Part shown: positions 8,870 to 17,468 of the stretch, piece by piece
Layout of the letters: every line of letters starts with the position of its first letter
Numbering within the stretch: position 1 is the first letter of the stretch
Origin: Candidatus Jettenia sp. AMX2
Lineage (GTDB): Bacteria > Planctomycetota > Brocadiia > Brocadiales > Brocadiaceae
NCBI GenBank assembly: GCA_030583665.1
Contig: CP129469.1
Location: forward strand, 1,426,001-1,490,000
DNA length: 64,000 nt
Direction: 5' to 3'
The notes under the pieces: model-generated
Told to the model about the DNA's origin: nothing
The model's database searches: none
What the model saw: only the letters and a program-made list of their open reading frames with translations
Position numbers and translations under genes: made by a program

Positions 8870-10303
8870 ATGCGTTTATACGTCACACCTGTTTTTTATG
8901 TAATAATAATCTTCTTATGTTCTTTAACAACAAAGACGTCCTTTGCCACGGACCCTGGCCAATGGTCGCCTACATGGAGACTTCCTCCTGGTAAAGCACC
9001 GGAGAACATTGTGAATCTGCCAATTACACTTCCGGGAGATGTAAAGATGAGCCAGTTTTTCAGCCCGATCTCCTGTGGTGCATGCCACCCTGAAATATAT
9101 AAGATGTGGAGTGGTTCAACTCATGCCAATGCGTGGAGAAATCCACTTTTCCAGGCCCTTTACAATTTAGGTAAAAGAACCGCAGAAGGAGAATCGGAAA
9201 AACAAAATATAGAATCCTGTGTTCGGTGTCATTTTCCGATTGGACACAGTGCAGGTGAAATTAATCTTTCACTTGAGGATGAAAAAGGCGGTGTTATCTG
9301 TGATTTTTGTCATTCAGTCAGGGCTTCGACAGGTGTTGGAAATGCACCTTATATCTTAAGTCCCGGGAATGCTGCGGCAATGGAAGGTGGCGTTAAATAC
9401 GGGCCATTTGACGATTCACCGGAAACAATTCACAAGAATCAGTTTTCCGAATTACATACACGTTCAGAATTTTGCGGTGGTTGTCATGATGTGTCTCACG
9501 CAGGAAATGAACTTCCTATAGAACAAACATATACCGAATGGCGGCAGGGACCTTACAATACTGGCGATCTCAAAACCACCATACATTGTCAGGACTGCCA
9601 TATGAGACAACGCCCAGGTTTCCCATCCACGGGAAGCACGGACAGACCGGACAACCCTGGTTTTGCATCACCTGAAATTATGGGAGGTAAAAAACGCCAG
9701 CATATATGGACACATTATTTCGTTGGTGCAAGTGTTTCCTCTGTTTCTTTACCACCCAACTCAGAAACGCAGCCACTATTGGCCGTTGAAAGACTAAAGA
9801 ATGCCGCTACCCTGGAGATATCGGTTGATCAGGCTTCAAAAAAAGGTGATTTACTGCGATTTAAGGTAATGATAAAAAATACCGGTGCAGGACATTACTT
9901 ACCGACAGGGCTTACCGAGATGAGACAGATGTGGTTGGATATCACAGTAACAGATGAAGACGGTAAGATTGTTTATCAAAGTGGAAAAGTCGATGAGAAA
10001 GGGGACATCGATTCAAATGCTACTATTTACCATACGGTATTTGGAAATGAAAAAGGCGAACCGACCATTTTTGTATGGAGTGCGACCCATATTATCTCAG
10101 ACAATCGTATTCCTCCAAAAGGACAAAAAGATGAGCGTTTCGTGTGTCTGATTCCTGAAACTACAAAATCTCCATTAAAAATAAAGGCTGTGCTTCGTTA
10201 CAGGAGTGCACCCCAGGATGTTGTGGATCTCCTTCTTGGAGAAAATACACAAAAACTTCCCATCGTTGATATGGCAGAGATATCAAGCGAAGTTAATTTA
10301 TAA
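8870..10303 (+). CDS. Exported multiheme cytochrome c with five CXXCH motifs
   Basis: ATG 8870 is preferred over the upstream frame opening at 8843 because AAAGAGGAG lies at the right distance and a signal peptide ending SFA follows. The five heme-binding motifs in order are CGACH (Cys near residue 69), CVRCH, CDFCH, CGGCH and CQDCH, all in the first 60% of the protein. The C-terminal 170 residues lack Cys and look like a beta-rich domain (KGDLLRFKVMIKNTGAGHYLPTG). This pattern occurs in cytochrome c554-like and related proteins of anaerobic respirers. Role: electron transfer in the extracytoplasmic (periplasm or anammoxosome) space, partner unknown. A lone gene with long AT-rich upstream DNA. 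Confidence 0.85.
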   Translation: MRLYVTPVFYVIIIFLCSLTTKTSFATDPGQWSPTWRLPPGKAPENIVNLPITLPGDVKMSQFFSPISCGACHPEIYKMWSGSTHANAWRNPLFQALYNLGKRTAEGESEKQNIESCVRCHFPIGHSAGEINLSLEDEKGGVICDFCHSVRASTGVGNAPYILSPGNAAAMEGGVKYGPFDDSPETIHKNQFSELHTRSEFCGGCHDVSHAGNELPIEQTYTEWRQGPYNTGDLKTTIHCQDCHMRQRPGFPSTGSTDRPDNPGFASPEIMGGKKRQHIWTHYFVGASVSSVSLPPNSETQPLLAVERLKNAATLEISVDQASKKGDLLRFKVMIKNTGAGHYLPTGLTEMRQMWLDITVTDEDGKIVYQSGKVDEKGDIDSNATIYHTVFGNEKGEPTIFVWSATHIISDNRIPPKGQKDERFVCLIPETTKSPLKIKAVLRYRSAPQDVVDLLLGENTQKLPIVDMAEISSEVNL

Positions 10304-10308
10304 ATTAC

Positions 10309-10399
10309 CTAACCCGAGCGAGTCGGAAGAGATTTTTGTTTCAAGAATTGGCAGGAGTAATATTCAATATTGCTATTTTTTTCGACTCGTTTGGGTTAG
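10309..10399. repeat. Imperfect 17-bp inverted repeat between convergent genes
   Basis: CTAACCCGAGCGAGTCG (10309-10325) and its complement at 10383-10399 match at 15 of 17 positions with a 57-nt spacer. It sits between the cytochrome and the convergent moeB-like gene. It may be a bidirectional terminator or a small dispersed element. Confidence 0.45.
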
Positions 10400-10474
10400 T
10401 CAGAAAACAACGCATAAACCATGAAACTGAGATGGTCATGTACTTACCGGCAGAACAGCAGGTCGTATATAATT

Positions 10475-11299
10475 TCACGTTCTTGCTTCAGCAGCGCTGA
10501 CCTGGCAAAATTCCTCGTAATCAATAAGTTCTTTAATGGTAGCCTTATCGCTGCATACCGGGCAATCAGGATTCCTGTGTACCTTAACCTTTCTAAAATC
10601 CATATTCAAAGAATCATAGATGAGTAATTTCCCCTTTAATATCTCGCCTTTGCCGAGGATGAGTTTTACAACTTCAGTAGCCTGAATAGAACCAACAACG
10701 CCTGGTAGCACGCCTAAAACTCCTGCTTCCTGACAGGAAGGGACAAGCCCTCGCGGTGGCGGGCTTTCATACAGGCACCGGTAACAAGGTCCTTCAAACG
10801 GAACAATTGTTGTTACCTGTCCTTCAAAACGGAAAATAGAACCGTGAGAGAGAGGTTTTTTAAGAAACACACAGGCATCATTCACAAGATACCTCGTGGG
10901 AAAGTTATCAGCACCATCAAGGATAATATCGTAATCATTGATAATATCGAGTATATTTTCTGAATTTAAACGCTCTGTATAAGGAACAACTTCAATATCG
11001 GGATTCAGGGCCTCAAGGGTTTCTTTGGCTGAGATTGCTTTTGAACGCCCGACATCTTTTGTTGAATGTAAGATTTGGCGCTGCAGATTGGAATGGTCTA
11101 CACAATCGCTATCTGCAATGCCTATTTTTCCGACCCCTGCTGCAGCAAGATACAATGCAGCGGGGGAACCAAGACCTCCTGCTCCTACTAAAAACACTTT
11201 TGCTTTTAAAAGTTTTAATTGGCCTTTCCCACCAACTTCCGGAAGGATGATGTGCCGTGAATAACGATTTATTTGTTCTTCAGTAAATTGTGATGACAT
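10475..11299 (-). CDS. moeB: MoeB/ThiF/HesA-family adenylyltransferase (E1-like)
   Basis: Activates the C-terminal Gly-Gly of a sulfur-carrier protein (MoaD or ThiS) by adenylation. The nucleotide loop GAGGLGS lies near 38-45, with SDCVDHSNLQRQ and the DGADNFPTRYLVND segment conserved in the family. Zinc-binding CYRC near the middle pairs with CPVC near the C-terminus. The N-terminal LTEEQINRYSRHIILPEVG-type opening is typical of MoeB/ThiF. At 274 residues it lacks the C-terminal rhodanese domain of MoeZ/MOCS3. No thiS, moaD or other molybdopterin gene is adjacent, so MoeB and ThiF roles cannot be separated here. Confidence 0.9.
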   Translation of the reverse strand: MSSQFTEEQINRYSRHIILPEVGGKGQLKLLKAKVFLVGAGGLGSPAALYLAAAGVGKIGIADSDCVDHSNLQRQILHSTKDVGRSKAISAKETLEALNPDIEVVPYTERLNSENILDIINDYDIILDGADNFPTRYLVNDACVFLKKPLSHGSIFRFEGQVTTIVPFEGPCYRCLYESPPPRGLVPSCQEAGVLGVLPGVVGSIQATEVVKLILGKGEILKGKLLIYDSLNMDFRKVKVHRNPDCPVCSDKATIKELIDYEEFCQVSAAEART

Positions 11300-11603
11300 C
11301 TTTTTTTCCCTATGTACTTTTTATACTTTGTATAGATTGTATAGATTGTAACCGCATTTCCATACTGTTGTGCATGATGCATATTTTAAAAACATAAATT
11401 GTAATTATAGCAATCAAAATAAAGTGATTCAATTTAAAATTGAAATACATACTTGAAATAACTTACTTTTTTTGTTTTAATTTGACACATCGAATGTTGA
11501 AAATCTCCTGATTTTTTCATGGTATAACTCGTCAGCTGATTTGTTTTATTCCGCCAAAAAATCCTTTCACACAAAGAAGACCTTTTAAAGATATTAGGTG
11601 ATC
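11300..11603. other. Divergent intergenic region
   Basis: Lies between moeB (minus) and the cupin lipoprotein (plus). It holds short direct repeats of TTGTATAGA near 11326-11350, just upstream of moeB, and otherwise AT-rich DNA expected to contain both promoters. No gene is seen. Confidence 0.4.
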
Positions 11604-13085
11604 ATGAATAATAAAAAATGGACGATAAGGATGCTCAGTATTTCCTTAACACTCTTTATGGTTAGTTGTACCACAGCCAGATATTATCCCACTAATTTCA
11701 TAGAATCCCTTAAACATCCTGCCAGGTTTCCGGATGTTCATCCTCCTGATGTTAAAAATGTCGAAGACGTTGCTCATAAGAACCCATTAGGTGATGATGA
11801 AGAAGTAAAAATTATCCATGTAAGTGAGAATAAAAATGCAAGCATGCATCTTATTCAGATTCGGGAGAATGCGGTGCTCCGCCCTCATTACCACAGACGC
11901 CACGACAAAGTTATTTACGTTGAAAAAGGAACAAGCATAGCCACAGTAGACGGCTCCCGTTACGTGGTAAAACCTGGTTCCATGTTACAAATCCCGAACA
12001 GAACTGTTCTTACCATCCATAATACAGGAGATGAAACGTTTGTAGCCGTAGCAATTTACTCTCCACCCTTTGATGGCAGAGATGAGAAGTTTATCGGAGG
12101 AAAGAGAAAAGCCGACAGGGGGGCAGAGACAAAAAGAAGGCTTATTGCTGCAGGGACAAAAACTGAAATAATTACCGGGGAGGATACAATATCAGATACA
12201 GACGGCCTCGAAGAGAAAGAAAACCATGGTGATACTGTTTCACCAAAAAAACTGGCGGAAAAGAATTTAAACAGGATGGTGCAGGAGGACCACAATATCA
12301 TGGAAAAGGAACGATTCCTGCAAACAGAACCATTCGTTTCTCAAGACAGAAAGGAACCAAAAGAAACAGCGTCATCTCCTGTGTCAACTGCTGAAAAACC
12401 TGCACAGGATATAAGAAAGATGCACGAAATACTTGCAAGACTCTTCAGGTTAAAGGAGAGTGGCATTCTCTCTGCGGAAGAATATGAGGAAAAGAAGGAT
12501 GCTGTTATGAAAGGGAGGGATATTGGCGAATTACCTGAAATTATCGGATATTACAGTGATCAGACAGCATTAACAGAAGATGATTTCTCTACAGGATACC
12601 CGGGATATGAATTCTCGCAGATGCCGGATGTATCTTATGGAAAGAGGAAGAGTGAGATTCCCATTTCTGAAAGAGGAAAAACCCTCTCGACTGCAGCAAG
12701 AGCATCGGGGTATCGAAAAGAAGAGAAAATAAGAGAACTTGAAGAGCTTTATCAGGAAGGGCTTATTACAAAAGATGATTATACCGTTAAGAAGGGGGAA
12801 CTTTTGGGTTCTGATGAAAGGAAAACGCTTTCAGCAATATCCGGGAATGTCCGGAACGATAAAAGACTGAGAGAGCTTAAAGAACTTTATCAGGAAGGAC
12901 TCATAACAAAAGCCGATTATGAGTTTAAACGAAAAGAACTCAGTAGTAACCCTGTTTCTCCTGCTTTTCACTCACAGGATTGGAATCAGGACGAAAAACT
13001 ATCAGAACTCAATAAATTGAGAGAACAGGGGCTTATATCAGAAGAGAATTACGAACTTAAAAAGATGAAATTACTCAATTGGTAA
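11604..13085 (+). CDS. Lipoprotein with cupin domain and four SHOCT-type repeats
   Basis: About 493 residues. ATG 11604 follows AGGTG closely; an in-frame GTG at 11598 is the alternative. The signal peptide ends with the lipobox LFMVSC. Residues about 60-165 form a cupin barrel (MHLIQIRENAVLRPHYHRRHDKVIYVEKG, then PGSMLQIPNRTVLTIHNTG) with HxH and a later His as possible metal ligands. A charged low-complexity linker follows. The last 230 residues carry four SHOCT-like modules of the form KLxELxxLxxQGLISEExYExKKxxLL (starting near 270, 375, 420 and 465). SHOCT modules usually end membrane or oligomeric proteins. The combination with a cupin is not one I recognise. Function unknown, probably membrane-tethered small-molecule sensing or scaffold. 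Confidence 0.8.
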   Translation: MNNKKWTIRMLSISLTLFMVSCTTARYYPTNFIESLKHPARFPDVHPPDVKNVEDVAHKNPLGDDEEVKIIHVSENKNASMHLIQIRENAVLRPHYHRRHDKVIYVEKGTSIATVDGSRYVVKPGSMLQIPNRTVLTIHNTGDETFVAVAIYSPPFDGRDEKFIGGKRKADRGAETKRRLIAAGTKTEIITGEDTISDTDGLEEKENHGDTVSPKKLAEKNLNRMVQEDHNIMEKERFLQTEPFVSQDRKEPKETASSPVSTAEKPAQDIRKMHEILARLFRLKESGILSAEEYEEKKDAVMKGRDIGELPEIIGYYSDQTALTEDDFSTGYPGYEFSQMPDVSYGKRKSEIPISERGKTLSTAARASGYRKEEKIRELEELYQEGLITKDDYTVKKGELLGSDERKTLSAISGNVRNDKRLRELKELYQEGLITKADYEFKRKELSSNPVSPAFHSQDWNQDEKLSELNKLREQGLISEENYELKKMKLLNW

Positions 13086-13309
13086 GATAGAGGTACGGAT
13101 TCTGATTTTTTATTGTGCATGATAATAATAACATAATTTGTAAGTATTTAAGAGTCAAACCATCTCCACCATGTCATACATTTCTTATTAATCCACCTTA
13201 AAACCATCTTTTTTTGCTATTTATTGTAGTTTTCAACGGGTCAGTCAACATAATTACCGAAGGTATAGTACTCTACGGATGAAACCGAACATCTCCCCAT
13301 GACTTCCTC

Positions 13310-13444
13310 CCCAGTCATTGCAAGGGTCTTTTCAGAAGAAATCCCTTCCCATAACCATAAGATTACTTCGCTTACGCTCACAATGATAGAAACGGTCTTA
13401 TTGGTGGGCAGTACCCCACACTACATTGAAATTGTTTTTAACAC
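13310..13444. repeat. Dispersed intergenic repeat of the CATTGCGAGG type
   Basis: Starts CAGTCATTGCAAGGG, ends CTCACAATGATAGAAACGG then GGTGGGCAGT..CCACACTACATTG. The same sequence, inverted, occurs at about 39945-40030. Related pieces occur near 13620-13705, 22780-22835 and 63805-63925. Confidence 0.6.
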
Positions 13445-13567
13445 GTGGTGACTGGAAAATGGGATACTGTTGAAGCGTATAAAGAAAATAACACGAGCCG
13501 TATGACGGGAGACAGTCACGTACGGTTCTGTGGGAGGCTTGGGGGCGAAACTCCCCCTTGCCTACCC
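13445..13567 (+). ncRNA. 3' remnant of a group II intron (domains V and VI)
   Basis: 13495-13528 is a 34-nt domain V: GAGCCGTATG at the 5' side pairs with CGTACGGTTC at the 3' side, the hallmark catalytic hairpin of bacterial group II introns. It is followed directly by a domain VI-like hairpin (GGAGGC..GGGGG-CGAAA-CTCCCCC..GCC, 13532-13563) and a CCTACCC 3' end resembling the usual intron terminus. No reverse transcriptase frame or 5' GUGYG end is present upstream, so this is a truncated, presumably inactive copy lodged between two dispersed repeats. Confidence 0.75.
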
Positions 13568-13953
13568 GGCGGTGTTAAAATATGTTTTTTTGGGTAGGGC
13601 TGGCACTGCCTGCCATTGTCTGTTCCACCGGTCATTGCGAGGGGTTCGTAACGGAGTGCAGAACCCCGAAGCAATCTCAAAGACAAAGATTGCTTCGCCG
13701 TTTAAAAATATCCTGCATGTTTTAGTATATCTGCTCACAAACCGAAGATGCAACCTTTACCCTATATTGTTCGGTTTCATCTGTTTAGCGCTATAACACC
13801 CTGAAACAATGAAAATGGTCATTATGCTATATCGTATTGGTACATTTTACACTTGTACTTTTTTATTGCGTCTTATTTTCGAGTCAGTATTAAAATCTTC
13901 TCCAAAGCCTTACGTAAAAAAGGAAACCATGATTTATGGTTCTAATTATTTTT

Positions 13954-14170
13954 TAATCCCGAAGGGATGTCATGATTATAGTAAATGAACAACCAAAAAC
14001 CAACAACCCCGAAGGGGTGCTATTATTATAGCCAATGAACAACTGCTGACTAATAACCCCGAAGGGGTGGCATGATGGTAAGATGATCGTGGGTTTCCTA
14101 TGTCACCCCTTCGGGGTTAAAAATCTTTTGTATGACTTTTGCTATAATCATGACATCCCTTCGGGATTAG
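13954..14170. repeat. Array of five phased CCCCGAAGGGG palindromes, 49-50 bp apart
   Basis: Palindromes start at 13957, 14006, 14056, 14105 and 14155, an almost constant 49-50 bp period. The first three read ACCCCGAAGGGGT and the last two are the inverted ACCCCTTCGGGGT form. The inter-palindrome DNA is itself partly repeated (CATGATTATAGTAAATGAAC type), so these are not unique CRISPR-like spacers. The array at 40273-40433 is the reverse-oriented relative with four palindromes. Confidence 0.8.
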
Positions 14171-14672
14171 AAAACAAAAAATAAATCGTAATAATTCACC
14201 GCAAAGAACGCATTTGTAATTGTTTCGTATTTTGAATTTGGTTGCGGCCAAAGGCCGCGCTAGGATTACCGTTGTTTTATGCGTTATAATACCTTTCCAT
14301 CAATGTACACTAAATATTATTATGGCACATGTTTCGCTCATATATCCGGCGATTGCTTAATAAAGAGCAGGGTAAAATTACAGAGAATCTGAATATGAGC
14401 GTTCAATTACATGCAACAATAAGTATTTACATTACATTGTTCTGTTAAAAAACCACAGAAACAACCGGAAACCAGTTTAAATTCCCGGATAAAACTGGAA
14501 AGGTTACTACCAATTAGGTGGCGGAAAACATGCATTTTCCCCCATCTTTCCGACATTAAGTAGTATATAATAAATATTTCTTTAAAAACTAGGCTTTCCC
14601 AAAATGAAATATAGAGTATAAGTACTTAAAACAGGAACAATAAATCTTCAAAAATGAGAAAGGAGGGCATGA

Positions 14673-16451
14673 ATGGTATTAAAAAAAATTTTTAAGTTAT
14701 GTATTATTTTGTGTATAAGTTTTTTGTATAACCCTTTTATGGGAGGGGGGGACAAGGTCTGCTATGGTGATGAATTGTATAAAGATGAATTTGAGGGACA
14801 AACCTTAAATCCTTCATGGCTTATAGTTCGTGAGAATCAGAGTGATTGGAGTTTATCTGAACGTCCTGGCTATCTGAGAATTAAAACGAAAACTGAAAGT
14901 CTATGGCAGATAAATGTTAATAACAAAGTCAAATTATTGAGAAATGCACCCCATGGTGATTTTGATATTAGTACAAAAATTACCTATAATCCGGTACAAA
15001 AATTCCAGCAGGCAGGTCTCGTTATTTATGAAGATGAAGAAAATTATGTTATGCTTACCCGCCAAATGGATGATGTTGCCAATGTGGAAATGAGCAGGGA
15101 AATATCGCGTGTTGCGGGAAGTAAATCAGCGCCGACCACCTTAACTACACTTTTTTTGAAATTGTCAAAATCGGGTGGGCACGTTAGTGGTGCATTTAGT
15201 GAAGATGGAATTTCGTGGACAACGGTAGATGTCGTGTCTGGTGTTAAATTAAAGCATCCCAAGGTTGGCCTAGTAGGCTACAATGCCCAGTTGAATACAA
15301 CGGCAGATGCTGATTTTGATTTTTTCAAGATTGATTCATCGGAAGAAGAGGGGCTTGGTGCTGCCCTTGAGGACTTTATCGAACTGACCAAATATGGTAA
15401 ATCCATGCATGTTATGGCAATGTTAATGATTGGTTTCGGATTCCTGATGGTGTTTGTCAGACGATATGGTTATAGTGCTGTTACTGCCACTTATATTGCG
15501 GTAAGCGTGGTAATTCCTCTTTATATGTTTTTGAAATCACAGGGGTTTCTGGGTGAATCAGCCGAATTAACAATGGACAGACTGATATTAGCCCAGTTCT
15601 GTGCTGCGAGTTTGTTGATTGCCATGGGGGCATTCTTAGGAAGATTGAAGATGTCCCAGTACATAATCATGGCATGTTTGTTTGTTCCGGCTTATATGCT
15701 TAACGAATGGATTATGTTAGATAGCGGCATGGGGCTTATTCCGAAAGGATTGCTGGTTGATACCGGAGGTTCAATTGTTATTCATCAATTCGGCGCTTAT
15801 TTTGGTTTGGGTGTAATCGTAAGAATGACGACACAAGAGGATTTTAATAAAAAGATTGAATCGGACAAGATCAGTAATCAATTTTCAATGTTGGGAAGCA
15901 TGGTTTTGTGGGTATTCTGGCCGTCTTTTTGTGCAGCAGCAGCAGAAATATCAAAAATGCCTCTTGCTGCAGTAAATACCGTCATTTCACTCTGTGGAGC
16001 GACAGTATCAACCTATATAGCGAGTGCTATGATTAGGAAAAAGGTTGCTATTGAAGACATGGCCAATGCAGCGTTGGCTGGCGGTGTGGCCATCGGTTCT
16101 GCTTGTGCACATACCACCCCAAAGGCTGCCCTTATGCTAGGCTTCATTGCAGGTATTATAAGTGTAATAGGTTTTGCAGTTATTCAACCCCGGGTACAAA
16201 AGATATTAAAGGGTATCGATACCTGTGGTGTACACAACCTCCATGGTATGCCTGGCATATTAGGCGGCTTAGCAGCTATTTTTATAGCGGAAAGTGTGAT
16301 TCCGGGATTGCAAATCAAAGCCGTTGTTATTACCTTCATTATTGCGGCAATTACCGGGCTTGCTGCCGGAACGGTTGTCTCATTATTCGGGCATAGAAGA
16401 CAATCATATGATGATGCTCTGGAATTTATCGTAGAAGAAGAACACCACTAA
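14673..16451 (+). CDS. Rh-type ammonium channel fused to an exported concanavalin-like domain
   Basis: 592 residues; AGGAGGG lies 5 nt before the ATG. A signal segment (CIILCISFLYNPFM) is followed by an extracytoplasmic beta-sandwich of about 190 residues (DEFEGQTLNPSWLIVREN, GLVIYEDEENYVMLTR, SWTTVDVVSGVKL, VGLVGYNA), the DUF1349/laminin-G-like pattern common in glycoside hydrolases. Residues about 235-575 form an Amt/Mep/Rh channel. It is of the Rhesus subtype: DTGGSIVIHQFGAYFGL (pore His 371), SMLGSMVLWVFWPSF, and DTCGVHNLHGMPGILGG (His 521/524). It should conduct NH3/NH4+. The acidic C-terminus lacks a GlnK-binding-like tail that I can recognise. The domain fusion is unusual. Its promoter lies in the AT-rich 400 bp upstream, and a strong terminator follows. 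Confidence 0.9.
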   Translation: MVLKKIFKLCIILCISFLYNPFMGGGDKVCYGDELYKDEFEGQTLNPSWLIVRENQSDWSLSERPGYLRIKTKTESLWQINVNNKVKLLRNAPHGDFDISTKITYNPVQKFQQAGLVIYEDEENYVMLTRQMDDVANVEMSREISRVAGSKSAPTTLTTLFLKLSKSGGHVSGAFSEDGISWTTVDVVSGVKLKHPKVGLVGYNAQLNTTADADFDFFKIDSSEEEGLGAALEDFIELTKYGKSMHVMAMLMIGFGFLMVFVRRYGYSAVTATYIAVSVVIPLYMFLKSQGFLGESAELTMDRLILAQFCAASLLIAMGAFLGRLKMSQYIIMACLFVPAYMLNEWIMLDSGMGLIPKGLLVDTGGSIVIHQFGAYFGLGVIVRMTTQEDFNKKIESDKISNQFSMLGSMVLWVFWPSFCAAAAEISKMPLAAVNTVISLCGATVSTYIASAMIRKKVAIEDMANAALAGGVAIGSACAHTTPKAALMLGFIAGIISVIGFAVIQPRVQKILKGIDTCGVHNLHGMPGILGGLAAIFIAESVIPGLQIKAVVITFIIAAITGLAAGTVVSLFGHRRQSYDDALEFIVEEEHH

Positions 16452-16503
16452 AAATTTGTGGTTGTTTTTTACCAGTCTTTGATTAATACAATAAGAGATA
16501 AAT

Positions 16504-16542
16504 TAAAAAAACCTCCTGCATTTTTCGTGCAGGAGGTTTTTT
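16504..16542 (+). terminator. Rho-independent terminator of the Rh channel gene
   Basis: ACCTCCTGCA (16511-16520) pairs perfectly with TGCAGGAGGT (16528-16537), loop TTTTTCG, then a six-T tract. The A-run before it suggests bidirectional function. Confidence 0.92.
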
Positions 16543-16736
16543 GTTTATATAGAGATGATATTATTGTTTTCCAGGGATGAAACCAAACCGAACGCATCCT
16601 CAACCGATAAAGACTATCTTAGTGTGGTTATAGTATTGCAAGGCACTTTTCCGAACTTATAAATTTTACTTGCTATTGGTTCATGGTTTATTATTTAATT
16701 GAGTGATTATTTTATAAATTTGCAGGAGGCATATTT

Positions 16737-17009
16737 GTGGAATGGAAAATTATTATAAGTACCTTTATTATTGTATTCCTTGCTGAACTGGGAGATAAAA
16801 CACAGCTTGCATCTATCCTTATGACAAGTAAAACAAAAAAACCTGTGCTCGTTTTCGCCGGCACCATGCTTGCGTTTGCTGTGGTAACAGCCTTAGGGGT
16901 TGCGGCAGGCTCTTTTATAACAAGATTTTTACCCCTTAGTTATATAAAAGGAGGTGCAGCAATTGCTTTCATTATTATTGGCATTCTTATTTTGTTTGGC
17001 AAAATTTAA
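16737..17009 (+). CDS. Single-repeat GDT1/TMEM165 (UPF0016) family membrane protein
   Basis: 90 residues from a GTG start with AGGAGG 7 nt upstream. It has three hydrophobic helices and the family signature ELGDKTQLASILM in helix 1. UPF0016 proteins are cation transporters (Ca2+, Mn2+) with two such repeats. A one-repeat protein of this length must form a dimer, as other prokaryotic half-size members do. It stands 16 bp before the next gene, in an apparent operon that leads to trpC. Confidence 0.85.
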   Translation: MEWKIIISTFIIVFLAELGDKTQLASILMTSKTKKPVLVFAGTMLAFAVVTALGVAAGSFITRFLPLSYIKGGAAIAFIIIGILILFGKI

Positions 17010-17024
17010 CGGAGATGAATAGAG

Positions 17025-17468
17025 TTGATTCCTGGTATTGCTCATGCACAACGTGTGGGTAAGGTAGCAAATCTTGTAATATTTCTTGGTATATTAAGCA
17101 TTACCCTGAGTGTTCTTGCACTTACTGTTAGTCAAGGCCTTTCTCTGCGGGGCTACGGATTCCGCTCTATTACCTTGGGAGTATTTATGATAGGGCTTGG
17201 ATATGGCATCCGTTACCGCTATAAATATTGTCTTTACGGGGCTACGATTTTATTTATAATCCTGTCAGGAAGTTTTCTTTATAAACTTTTTCTTTCTGAT
17301 ACATCATATCTGTTATTCAGGCTGATTTTATGTTCCTGGGTATCTTTCCGTCTTGTTCGGGCAATTTCTTCTATGGAAACCCTTATTCTAACAAATGCAT
17401 TTCCCGTGAGAAGCAACCGTTTTATGGAATTTTTCCTGAGGCGAAGAACCAATGACAATCCTGGATGA
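17025..17468 (+). CDS. Hypothetical four-helix membrane protein
   Basis: 147 residues from a TTG codon with GGAG about 10 nt upstream; no in-frame ATG is available before the hydrophobic region. There are four predicted transmembrane segments (VANLVIFLGILSITLSVLAL, GFRSITLGVFMIGLGYGI, CLYGATILFIILSGSFLY, FRLILCSWVSFRLV) and a basic C-terminus. I do not recognise the family. The 3' end overlaps trpC by 17 bp, so the two are probably translationally coupled. Confidence 0.65.
   Translation: MIPGIAHAQRVGKVANLVIFLGILSITLSVLALTVSQGLSLRGYGFRSITLGVFMIGLGYGIRYRYKYCLYGATILFIILSGSFLYKLFLSDTSYLLFRLILCSWVSFRLVRAISSMETLILTNAFPVRSNRFMEFFLRRRTNDNPG

Larger units (their letters stand above)
13086..14672. other. 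1.6-kb gene-free repeat field
   Basis: No credible gene. In order it holds a GTCATTGC..GAAG-type dispersed repeat (about 13310-13445), a group II intron 3' remnant (13445-13567), a second dispersed repeat (about 13568-13705), a phased palindrome array (13954-14170), and a copy of a flank also found near 40200 in reverse (14192-14265). The last 400 bp are AT-rich leader DNA of the Rh channel gene. Confidence 0.6.

Noticed and set aside
13530-13796. 88-codon frame
   Set aside because: Lies in intron domain VI and dispersed-repeat DNA. The translation is repeat-derived.
13954-14170. CRISPR array
   Set aside because: Repeats are only about 13 bp, the inter-repeat DNA is itself repeated, orientation flips midway, and no cas genes are near.
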